6,697 nt of DNA from Candidatus Thorarchaeota archaeon (lineage in GTDB: Archaea; Asgardarchaeota; Thorarchaeia; Thorarchaeales; Thorarchaeaceae), in assembly GCA_020355105.1 (NCBI GenBank), contig CP070658.1:590484-597180 (forward strand), in the 5' to 3' direction. The first letter of the stretch is position 1; each line of letters begins with the position of its first letter. A program made the position numbers and the translations under genes. Under the pieces are notes generated by a model. That model was not told where the DNA came from and searched no databases. It was given only the letters and a program-made list of their open reading frames with translations. Below, piece after piece: positions 1 through 5,960 of the stretch.

Positions 1-558
1 ATGGCTGACATATCTCCTGGAGTACACATCCCCTCGTTTGAACCAGAGTCTGATCGCAGAGAGTTGAGCAGGTTCTACGATCGCGCAGTGGAGATTACGT
101 ATCCGAATCTATCACCCGCGCAGAGGCAGTGGAGTGATGTACTGTTCCACGACTTCCTTGACCATGATGAGAATTTCAAATATCAACCAGTTCTGGTCCA
201 CGGTGACTTCGACACCTCAAACATCTTAGTTGATCCAGAAACGTTCGAAATGACTGGCATCATCGACTTTGAAGAAGCACGCATGTATGACCCTGCAGCA
301 GACTTTCTCTTCCAAGGGGAAGGCGCAGAGTTCCTGACAGCGATGCTGAGGACCTACCCCAGAATGGCTGCTGCCCATCTCCCACAGAGGATGTCATTCC
401 GATTTGGTAGAATTCCTTTCATATACATACTGTCAGGGCTTGATTTTGGAATCGAAGGAATGGTCGCGTTCGGATATCAGCTCTTGAAAGAGCGAGTGAG
501 GAACTGGAATCGATACTCATCAGTATTGACAGAGAGTCTCTCTAACTTACTCAGGTAG
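1..558 (+). CDS. APH-family phosphotransferase, C-terminal part (probably 5'-truncated by window edge)
   Basis: This is the catalytic C-lobe of an aminoglycoside phosphotransferase/choline kinase-like protein, which transfers phosphate from ATP to a small-molecule hydroxyl. The catalytic loop is visible as VLVHGDFDTSNILVD, with H67-G68-D69 and N74. The metal-binding segment GIIDFEEA follows, with D89. The segment before the loop (about residues 24-60) resembles the helical linker that usually follows the N-lobe in this family. Family members are usually about 260-320 residues. Only 185 are here and the whole ATP-binding N-lobe is missing. The ATG at base 1 is therefore most likely an internal methionine of a gene that begins outside the window, although a true start there cannot be excluded. 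The 3' end overlaps the convergent methyltransferase gene by 12 bp. The substrate cannot be told; resistance should not be assumed, because archaeal members are mostly uncharacterised. Confidence 0.8.
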   Translation: MADISPGVHIPSFEPESDRRELSRFYDRAVEITYPNLSPAQRQWSDVLFHDFLDHDENFKYQPVLVHGDFDTSNILVDPETFEMTGIIDFEEARMYDPAADFLFQGEGAEFLTAMLRTYPRMAAAHLPQRMSFRFGRIPFIYILSGLDFGIEGMVAFGYQLLKERVRNWNRYSSVLTESLSNLLR

Positions 559-1257
559 CGACTTCTTCCTAAATACCAGCACGTAACGGAATGCACTACC
601 AATCTGCTTTTCCAAGACAAGTCCAGCACCCTTTGCCCACCTCACAACCGTTCGTCTTAGTGGAAAATCTGGGTCCAACAAGAATTCCGCCTCTGCGAAC
701 ACTCCGTCATCAGTCATTAGTCGTCTGACCTGGTTCATTGCCTTCACGGGATCTGGAATCTCCGGCATAACGGCTACAGAGAATACTGCATCAGCTATCC
801 CATCTTCAAGAGGAATCTGACCTTCCGCGTCTGCTAGAACAGGAGTTATGTTGTCGACCGCTTCTCTTTCCATTCGATTTCTCAGCTTCTCTAGCATCCC
901 CTCTTGGATGTCAACAGCATATACCATCCCATCGGGTTGTATTGCCTTTGCTACTGCCACAGTATAAAGACCAGAACCACATCCTATCTCCACAACATTC
1001 ATTCCCGGTCTAGGATTGATTGCCTCAACGACCATCGATGGTGGCTGGGCCCTATTCCTGTATGGACCTGCAGCAATCGCATCCCCGGCGAAGGCTGGCA
1101 TTGGAAACTTCCAGAAGTAGCGGATTGACCGAACACAAACACAGACCCAGAGAAATAGACCTAGAAGGACTAGGAGAATTATCTCTACTATCCAATGAAC
1201 ACCCTGAAACAAGAAGTCCCTAGGCGTAATCATGTCAAGAGAGTCCAGAACGTTCAA
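547..1257 (-). CDS. class I SAM-dependent methyltransferase with N-terminal membrane anchor
   Basis: The 236-residue product has two visible parts. Residues about 22-43 are a strongly hydrophobic stretch (VEIILLVLLGLFLWVCVCV), which predicts one transmembrane helix. It is followed by basic residues (R43, R47, K50), suggesting a cytoplasmic catalytic domain. From about residue 60 there is a Rossmann-fold methyltransferase. It shows motif I VVEIGCGSG (88-96), an acidic end of strand 2 in YAVDIQ (D116), an LADAEG segment (141-146) and the PDPVKAMNQVRRLM helix common to Methyltransf_11/25-type enzymes. The substrate is unknown; the anchor suggests a lipid or membrane-associated target, which is inference. 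The start used is TTG with AAGGAG 12 nt upstream, lying inside the end of trmJ. An ATG at 1231-1233 (8 residues shorter) is the alternative and has no clear ribosome binding site. It is the last gene of the minus-strand cluster, 5 bp after trmJ. Confidence 0.85.
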   Translation of the reverse strand: MNVLDSLDMITPRDFLFQGVHWIVEIILLVLLGLFLWVCVCVRSIRYFWKFPMPAFAGDAIAAGPYRNRAQPPSMVVEAINPRPGMNVVEIGCGSGLYTVAVAKAIQPDGMVYAVDIQEGMLEKLRNRMEREAVDNITPVLADAEGQIPLEDGIADAVFSVAVMPEIPDPVKAMNQVRRLMTDDGVFAEAEFLLDPDFPLRRTVVRWAKGAGLVLEKQIGSAFRYVLVFRKKSLPE

Positions 1258-1262
1258 TATCT

Positions 1263-2006
1263 TTAACCACTCCTTCTGACAAGGTCTCTAAGCTTTCTAA
1301 CTATGCCTGTGAGGGTTGCAACCTCACGGCCGGTCATGTAGGCACGGCCTAGGAGATTCCTGAAGACTTGTTTTGCAATAGGTCGTCTGTACTCTTTGAT
1401 GTCGAGCTCATCTACCATCTCGTCAAAGAACTGGTAGACAATCTCCCTTTCCTCCCGAGTCGCTGGTTTCGCCTCTGTGTGCTCTGGTGGGCCTTTGGGT
1501 GCGTACTTCTTGAACAACTCGTACAGAGTCACCGCAATGGCATGGCTAAGATTCATGCTCGGATAGCCCTTAGCAACCGGTATCGTGAACACAAGATCAC
1601 AAAGCGCCACTTCTTCATTCGTCAGTCCCGCATCTTCTCTTCCAAAGACCAGTGCAACGCGTCCGTCAACAGCCATCGGGTCTGGCAAGTCGGGTAACGG
1701 CACCGCCGCTCGAGTCACGCTGTGGTTTCTTCCTACTCTTGCTGTGGCAGCCCAAGAGGCATGCATGTCACTCAGCGCAGACTTCAAGTCTGGAAAGATC
1801 TGAGCCGAATCCAAGATGTCTGAAGCACGTGCCGAGAAGACTTGCGCGTAGTCATCGTGTCGTGGGTCGTTTCCCACAATTCTGTAACTGTTAACCCCAA
1901 AGTTGGCGAGAACTCTCGCTGCGAATCCGACATTCCCAGGAGTCTGGGGTTCTACAAGGACCACTGTTAGGTTATTCAAACCGGCTTCTTCCTCATCTTC
2001 GGACAA
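1263..2006 (-). CDS. trmJ: TrmJ-type tRNA (cytidine-32 2'-O) methyltransferase, SPOUT family
   Basis: SAM-dependent 2'-O-methyltransferase of the SpoU/TrmH class, expected to methylate the ribose of nucleotide 32 in the tRNA anticodon loop. Archaeal TrmJ is known mainly for C32. The three SPOUT motifs are clear: motif 1 VEPQTPGNVGFAAR (18-31, with N25 and the catalytic-type R31), motif 2 LVFGREDAGLTNEE (119-132) and motif 3 IPVAKGYPSMNLSHAIAV (142-159), which forms the trefoil knot. The region after residue 165 is a charged helical extension, as in other TrmJ proteins. At 247 residues the length is normal. The start is TTG, supported by GGGTGAG five bases upstream that overlaps the stop codon of the preceding GTPase gene. 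No in-frame ATG lies before motif 1. The 11-bp gap to the upstream gene and 5-bp gap to the downstream gene support cotranscription. Confidence 0.93.
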   Translation of the reverse strand: MSEDEEEAGLNNLTVVLVEPQTPGNVGFAARVLANFGVNSYRIVGNDPRHDDYAQVFSARASDILDSAQIFPDLKSALSDMHASWAATARVGRNHSVTRAAVPLPDLPDPMAVDGRVALVFGREDAGLTNEEVALCDLVFTIPVAKGYPSMNLSHAIAVTLYELFKKYAPKGPPEHTEAKPATREEREIVYQFFDEMVDELDIKEYRRPIAKQVFRNLLGRAYMTGREVATLTGIVRKLRDLVRRSG

Positions 2007-2011
2007 ACCGG

Positions 2012-2018
2012 CTCACCC
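2012..2018 (-). promoter_or_regulatory. ribosome binding site deciding the TTG start of trmJ
   Basis: On the minus strand the sequence reads GGGTGAG, five bases before TTG at 2006. It overlaps the stop codon of the DRG-like GTPase gene (2018-2020), so trmJ may be translated by coupling with or re-initiation after that gene. Confidence 0.6.
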
Positions 2019-3196
2019 TACCTGTGTAAGAGCTGAAGTACATCCCCGTCCTCCAAGGGATAGTTCAAACCTACCTGTCTCCGCTTGATCTTGTCTTTCT
2101 CACGGTATATGACAGCTGCACGGAATCTCTCCACAAACAGCTCCTTGTGTACCTTTGCTGCAGCGTCTTCCACAATAGAGCCCTCCGGCAGAACAATGGG
2201 CTTGTCCTCTCTCTTTTTGCCGGGTATCTTGGTGTATACTCGTAGAATGTCCAAGTGATCGTAAAGTGCCCAGGTCATCCCGTCCAGATTCTCTCCCTTC
2301 TCAGCTGAAACGGGTATAATCTCGAATCGCTTCCCATACTTCTCTTCGAGCTCCTCGAACCTCTTTTCAGAACCCGGAGCATCGCCCTTGGTGGCGATGA
2401 TCAATGCTCTTACGTATGCTACACTTGCATCCATGGCATCGACCAATTGTTGAAACGTCGCGGGCTTCTGGAAGCGAACGATTACGTTTGAGATCTTGCG
2501 TGCTTTGAGGTACTCCTTTACCTCTTCTATATCCCCTTGGAAGTTTTGTGCACCGTAGATCATGTGTCCACCAAGGCCGACTCTTTCAGTTCTGACAGCT
2601 GTCTTCTCTCGGTTCAGACGTATCCTTGCACTGTCCAATTCGCCAAGAATGATAGACATCTGGGTTTCGATATCTTGAGAGAGATCGATAATGAGTGCAA
2701 TGCAGTCAGTGTTCCGTGCCACTGACAAGGCCTGTCTGCCTATTCCAGATTCATGGCTCCCCTCGAAGAGCCCGGGAATCTCCACTAACTGAATGTTGAT
2801 GTCTTCAAGAGTCAGCATCGCTGGTGTAGGCAGTGGCGTCGTGAAAGGGTAGTCTCCAACATCTAGCTCCGCGTTTGTCACTGCGTTGATTAGGGTGGAT
2901 CTACCACTATTGGTGACACCGATGAGGCATACTTGACCAGCGCCTTCTTTTCTTACGACTCCTTCCTCAGCGGCTCTTGCACCCTTTCGTGCCCGTTCCT
3001 GCTCACGCTGTTTCTCCATTTTTGCCTTCAACTGAGCAAGCTTCTTGCGGTAGTCTCCCACCATGCGCTCTGCGCCTTTATGCCTGGGTGCCAAGGACAG
3101 GAGTTTCTCAAGCTCTACTATGCGCTGTGCAAGGTCTTCAGCGTCCTCGTAGACTTGCCTCTGTTTATCGAACTCAGGAGATACATTGGTAGGCAA
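2018..3196 (-). CDS. DRG-like GTP-binding protein with TGS domain and non-canonical G motifs
   Basis: Numbered from the TTG at 3196 the protein has 392 residues. Residues about 8-78 are charged and helical, probably coiled coil. The G domain starts near 88 and carries the DRG-type insertion (about 205-245). A TGS domain occupies about 320-392. DRG-family proteins associate with ribosomes and translation factors; TGS is an RNA- or protein-binding fold. The G1 loop is GVTNSGRST (93-101), with arginine R99 where the P-loop lysine is normal. G2 lies in YPFTT. G3 is EIPG (139-142) instead of DxPG, G4 is TKGD (269-272) instead of NKxD, and G5 is SAEKG. The start MPTNVSPEF resembles the N-terminus I recall for archaeal relatives. 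GGGTG lies 9 nt upstream, which favours this TTG over in-frame GTG codons at 3214 and 3208. It sits 86 bp after the trmY-like gene and 11 bp before trmJ. Confidence 0.88.
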   Translation of the reverse strand: MPTNVSPEFDKQRQVYEDAEDLAQRIVELEKLLSLAPRHKGAERMVGDYRKKLAQLKAKMEKQREQERARKGARAAEEGVVRKEGAGQVCLIGVTNSGRSTLINAVTNAELDVGDYPFTTPLPTPAMLTLEDINIQLVEIPGLFEGSHESGIGRQALSVARNTDCIALIIDLSQDIETQMSIILGELDSARIRLNREKTAVRTERVGLGGHMIYGAQNFQGDIEEVKEYLKARKISNVIVRFQKPATFQQLVDAMDASVAYVRALIIATKGDAPGSEKRFEELEEKYGKRFEIIPVSAEKGENLDGMTWALYDHLDILRVYTKIPGKKREDKPIVLPEGSIVEDAAAKVHKELFVERFRAAVIYREKDKIKRRQVGLNYPLEDGDVLQLLHR

Positions 3197-3205
3197 TGCG
3201 GGCCA

Positions 3206-3210
3206 CACCC
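3206..3210 (-). promoter_or_regulatory. possible ribosome binding site for the GTPase TTG start
   Basis: Minus-strand GGGTG with a 9-nt spacer to TTG at 3196-3194. It supports the shorter start. If translation began at GTG 3214 or 3208 instead, this site would lie within or beside the start. Confidence 0.4.
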
Positions 3211-3282
3211 ACACTTGGTTTGTGTCTTGATGTCATTTCTGGAGGCTTTCATTATGAAGGTTACTCAAAGTTCATTTCCGGG

Positions 3283-3846
3283 TTAGTCTGAACTCAGGTT
3301 GATATCTAGAATGAAGCGCTCAGGACTCATTGGCTTTCGCAACATTACAGCGGGGAGATTCGCGAGTCCTTCCGAAATTCCCACGTCATCAACCTCATAG
3401 ATGTATAGCCCGGAAGGAGATTCGACCGGCACTTGCTCTTTGGCGGCATCATCCTGTGCCACGTAGGTACCTGAGCCGGACCATGATGAAAGAAGCTCGG
3501 TCACGCCCGTTCTTCTCAGCTCAATTCCATTGTCCATGCGTTCTACTTCCCCAAGGTGAAGATTAGCAAGCTCTTTGTACGCTTTCAACAGGAAGAATGA
3601 GATTGAACGTTCATCGGGAGACACCCTCTTCAGACTCTTTCCCGGAAAGGTCATAACTCGAAGGTCCTCTTTCTCACCATACGCGATGCTAACCTCCACA
3701 TTCCTACGCAAATCCCCCGAGATGAACAATCCCACATTGATTGAACGACACGCAACGACAACTTCACGAGCATTCTCACCTGACCTCACACTGACTTCAT
3801 CAATCGGGAACTGTCTGAATACGATTAAGAACCGACGAAGAGACAT
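3283..3846 (-). CDS. trmY: TrmY-like SPOUT protein (tRNA pseudouridine-54 N1-methyltransferase family), divergent C-terminus
   Basis: TrmY converts pseudouridine 54 in the archaeal tRNA T-loop to 1-methylpseudouridine using SAM. The N-terminal two thirds of this 187-residue protein match the family well: CRSIN (33-37), FISGDLRR (41-48), a KSLKRVSPDER block (70-80) and the following helix FFLLKAYKEL. The C-terminal third is weaker. Where I remember the family having a G/S-D-H loop, this protein reads LYIYEVDDVGI (147-157). The usual end with a conserved L-H-A-x-H segment and a long knot helix is replaced by MSPERFILDINLSSD and a stop. The length is about 10-20 residues below usual. Activity is therefore uncertain although the family is clear. 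The start is ATG at 3846 with GAGG eight bases upstream; a TTG directly before it is possible. The gene follows srp54 by 32 bp. Confidence 0.8.
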   Translation of the reverse strand: MSLRRFLIVFRQFPIDEVSVRSGENAREVVVACRSINVGLFISGDLRRNVEVSIAYGEKEDLRVMTFPGKSLKRVSPDERSISFFLLKAYKELANLHLGEVERMDNGIELRRTGVTELLSSWSGSGTYVAQDDAAKEQVPVESPSGLYIYEVDDVGISEGLANLPAVMLRKPMSPERFILDINLSSD

Positions 3847-3878
3847 CAACCTTCCCTCAGGGATCGGGATAGATGTGT

Positions 3879-5219
3879 CTAGGCGCCCGGCAGTCCTGGC
3901 AGTACAGGTATTCCTCTTCTCCCACGGCGCTGCTTACCGAACTGCTTCATCATCTTCTGCATCTGTTGATGTTGCTTCAGGAGATCTCGTACGTCTCGCG
4001 AACTAGTTCCGGAGCCCTTGGCAATGCGTTGAATTCTTGAAGACTTGATTGTCTTGGGATTGTCGAGCTCCTCCTTAGTCATGGAACTCATAATGACCTC
4101 CCACCGCTTCATGTTCTCCTCTTGTATCTCTGCAATGTCATCTGGGATCTTGTACTGAAGCCCCAGCATCTCCATCACCTTGCCAATTGGCCCCATCTTC
4201 TTCAGCTGTTTCAACTGTGCCATCATATCATTCAGCGAGAACTGGCCTTTCATGAAGCGCATCGTGGCGTCTTCATCAACCTCAATCTGCGCCTCTCTAA
4301 CCTTCTCTATCAGTCCTTGGATATCCGACATACCAAGAAGTCTGCCAGCGAACTTCGTCGGATTGAAAGGTTCAATGGCATCCATTCCTTCACCAGTTCC
4401 GATGAACTTGATTGGAGCACCAGTGGCCGCCACGGCTGAGAGAGCTCCACCTCCCTTTGCACCTCCATCAAGTTTTGTGACAACTATCGAGCCAATCTTT
4501 GTGGCGTCCCTGAAGGCAGCCGCCTGAGTGCCGGCCTGCTGACCGAGAGTGCCGTCGACAACCAGTATAATCTCTTGGGGCTTGACGCCCTTGGAGATGT
4601 CCTTCATCTCCTTTATCAAGCCCGTTTCCTCACGGTGTCTTCCAGAGGTATCCAACAGAATAAGCTCGATACCTCTCTTCTTCATGTCATCGAAACCTTT
4701 CCTGGCTAGCTTAACAGCATCCCTCTCTTCTTCGTCGCCCCAGAATGGCACATTGGAGCGCTCTGCCAACTGTTTCAGCTGACTGTAGGCGCCGGGCCGG
4801 AAGTTGTCTGCGCAGATCACACCCGTCTTTATTCCTCTCTTCTGATAGTATCGTGCCAGCTTCCCGATTGTAGTGGTCTTCCCAGAACCCTGAATACCAA
4901 CCATCATCACCAAGTTGGGCTTTCCTGGGGCAATCTCGAGAGGAACAGTCTTCTCGCCTAAGAAGTGGGACAGGGAATCCCAGACCACCTTCACGATGTG
5001 CTCGCGTCGAGATATCCCTCGGGGAAGCGATTCATCAAGTGCCTGCTCCTCCACTCTTTTTGTAATAGCCATTACCAGATTGACATCGACATCTGCTGTC
5101 AGAAGGGCTCTCTGAATGTCCTTTGTGAGCTCCTTCACCAGTTCCTCATCTATTACAGTAGCCCCGAAAAGCCGTTTCAGAGCTGAGTTGAGTGCCTTTC
5201 CGAGACCTTCCAGAACCAA
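3879..5219 (-). CDS. srp54: signal recognition particle subunit SRP54 (Ffh homologue)
   Basis: GTPase of the signal recognition particle. It binds 7S RNA and the signal sequence of nascent chains, and docks with FtsY at the membrane. The 446-residue length is normal for archaea. The order is an N domain (about 1-95, helical), a G domain (about 96-295) and a methionine-rich M domain (about 320-446). Visible motifs are G1 GIQGSGKTTT (108-117), the ADNFRPGA box (137-144), G3 DTSGRH (190-195; the usual form is DTAGRH), G4 TKLDGGAKGG (248-257) and the GTGE closing loop (274-277). The M domain contains SSRIQRIAKGSG (393-404), the RNA-binding segment, then a Q/M-rich helix and a short basic, proline- and glycine-rich tail. 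The start is TTG, preceded directly by GAAGTGAT, close to the Shine-Dalgarno consensus. It is first in the minus-strand cluster and divergent from pyrI. Confidence 0.97.
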   Translation of the reverse strand: MVLEGLGKALNSALKRLFGATVIDEELVKELTKDIQRALLTADVDVNLVMAITKRVEEQALDESLPRGISRREHIVKVVWDSLSHFLGEKTVPLEIAPGKPNLVMMVGIQGSGKTTTIGKLARYYQKRGIKTGVICADNFRPGAYSQLKQLAERSNVPFWGDEEERDAVKLARKGFDDMKKRGIELILLDTSGRHREETGLIKEMKDISKGVKPQEIILVVDGTLGQQAGTQAAAFRDATKIGSIVVTKLDGGAKGGGALSAVAATGAPIKFIGTGEGMDAIEPFNPTKFAGRLLGMSDIQGLIEKVREAQIEVDEDATMRFMKGQFSLNDMMAQLKQLKKMGPIGKVMEMLGLQYKIPDDIAEIQEENMKRWEVIMSSMTKEELDNPKTIKSSRIQRIAKGSGTSSRDVRDLLKQHQQMQKMMKQFGKQRRGRRGIPVLPGLPGA

Positions 5220-5355
5220 ATCACTTCACAGCCTTGCTTGGTGCCGTCTGGAAGTTCTACATATCAACCTTCGCCTCTTGATATGGTCAAAGACGCGAAA
5301 TCAACGGGAAGGAATAAAACGGAACGGTCAGACACACTACCCCCAGATGATGTAG
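5220..5355. promoter_or_regulatory. divergent intergenic region between srp54 and pyrI
   Basis: This 136-bp region must carry the promoters for both directions. It holds a hyphenated inverted repeat (5260-5285). It also has an A/T-rich stretch GGAATAAAAC (5311-5320) that could serve as a weak TATA element: about 25 bp upstream of a pyrI transcription start near 5340, or read on the other strand (GTTTTATTCC) for srp54. Neither is close to a strong archaeal BRE/TATA consensus, so the promoter positions are guesses. The functional label rests mainly on the divergent gene layout. Confidence 0.45.
5260..5285. repeat. perfect 8-bp inverted repeat with 10-bp spacer (possible operator or 5'-leader hairpin)
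   Basis: Left arm CATATCAA (5260-5267) and right arm TTGATATG (5278-5285) are exact reverse complements, separated by CCTTCGCCTC. The arm centres are 18 bp apart, somewhat under two helical turns. The element is 40 bp upstream of the srp54 start and 70 bp upstream of pyrI. It could bind a dimeric regulator, or fold as a stem-loop in the srp54 leader. The arms are A/T-rich and each also resembles a weak TATA box. Confidence 0.5.
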
Positions 5356-5841
5356 ATGAGCGAACGAGAGAAGTATGACGGCATCCGCATTGTGAAGATA
5401 TCGGATGGAACAGTCATCGACCACATCAGGGCGGGACATGCATTAGAGGTTCTCCAAATCCTCGGAATCACAGGCAGAGAGGATAACGTGATCACCCTGG
5501 CGATGAACATCTCGAGTTCAAAGATTGGCCGCAAGGACATTGTGAAGCTTGAACATCGTTCTCTTGATGACCACGAAGTTGCCCGGATTGCATTGGTAGC
5601 ACCGGACGCCACCCTGAACATCATTGAATCAGGCAAGGTCACGAAGAAGACTCGAGTAGAACTTCCGGATACAATCACCAGCGTAATTGTCTGTCCAAAC
5701 CAACGATGTGTGACGAACAAAGAACGAGAACCCATCAAAGCCAAGTATGAGGTAGTTTCTCGAACTCCACCGACACTCAAGTGTCTGTACTGTTGGACTC
5801 TTGTGGATGAAGAGGACATTATCGCCCAGTTCACTGAATAA
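5356..5841 (+). CDS. pyrI: aspartate carbamoyltransferase regulatory chain PyrI
   Basis: Regulatory subunit that binds the catalytic PyrB trimers and gives nucleotide feedback control at the first committed step of pyrimidine synthesis. The 161-residue length is typical. The N-terminal allosteric domain has GTVIDHI (18-24) and GRKDIVK (58-64). By alignment from memory, D22/H23, K60, K64 and K98 correspond to the E. coli nucleotide ligands Asp19/His20, Lys56, Lys60 and Lys94, so the effector site looks intact. The C-terminal zinc domain has four cysteines, C113 and C118 (CPNQRC) with C143 and C146 (CLYC), that bind structural zinc and contact PyrB. The start is the ATG at 5356; no strong ribosome binding site is seen. 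pyrB is not adjacent: srp54 diverges upstream and atpF follows. The gene may be transcribed alone. Confidence 0.96.
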   Translation: MSEREKYDGIRIVKISDGTVIDHIRAGHALEVLQILGITGREDNVITLAMNISSSKIGRKDIVKLEHRSLDDHEVARIALVAPDATLNIIESGKVTKKTRVELPDTITSVIVCPNQRCVTNKEREPIKAKYEVVSRTPPTLKCLYCWTLVDEEDIIAQFTE

Positions 5842-5876
5842 GAACAAGGCTTCATGAGGCAGTGGGGCGAATGAAA

Positions 5877-5890
5877 ACCTTAATTTGATG
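5877..5890 (+). promoter_or_regulatory. possible TATA-type promoter upstream of atpF
   Basis: The stretch ACCTTAATTTGATG lies after the purine-rich GAATGAAAA, which could act as a BRE. Transcription would start about 25 bp further on, near 5908-5912, giving a leader of about 50 nt before the atpF ATG. The match to the archaeal consensus is modest. The 119-bp gap between pyrI and atpF is what makes a separate promoter likely. Confidence 0.35.
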
Positions 5891-5909
5891 GACACTTGTG
5901 CAGCCACTG

Positions 5910-5923
5910 ACCACAATAGTGGT
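5910..5923 (+). repeat. small inverted repeat ACCAC-AATA-GTGGT in the atpF leader
   Basis: A perfect 5-bp inverted repeat with a 4-base centre. The same 3' arm can pair instead with CCACT at 5904-5908, so two alternative stems are possible. It falls near the expected transcription start of atpF and could be an operator half-site pair or a leader hairpin. At this size it may be chance. Confidence 0.25.
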
Positions 5924-5960
5924 TCTAGATTCCAAAAATGATAGTGGCGCGTAACAACAC

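Noticed and set aside
1..558. Complete short antibiotic-resistance gene starting at base 1
   Set aside because: The N-lobe of the kinase fold is absent and the frame is open to the window edge, so a cut gene is the simpler reading. Nothing identifies an antibiotic substrate.
2933..3286. 117-codon plus-strand frame with a hydrophobic, cysteine-rich product
   Set aside because: It is the antisense of the coiled-coil N-terminus of the GTPase. The hydrophobic look follows from complementing Lys/Glu-rich codons.
3215..3330. Frameshift as the cause of the short TrmY C-terminus
   Set aside because: The two other frames on the minus strand meet stop codons at once near 3320 or give a tail (ALHSRYQPEF) that does not continue like TrmY. 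No single-base correction restores the family end convincingly.
3575..4006. Plus-strand frame of 143 codons spanning the trmY-like gene and the end of srp54
   Set aside because: It crosses two real minus-strand genes and has no domain or ribosome binding site that would support it.
5337..5855. 172-codon open frame on the minus strand across pyrI
   Set aside because: It lies exactly antisense to pyrI, whose zinc cysteines and effector residues are clear. The minus-strand product is serine/arginine-rich with no recognisable domain, so it is a shadow frame.
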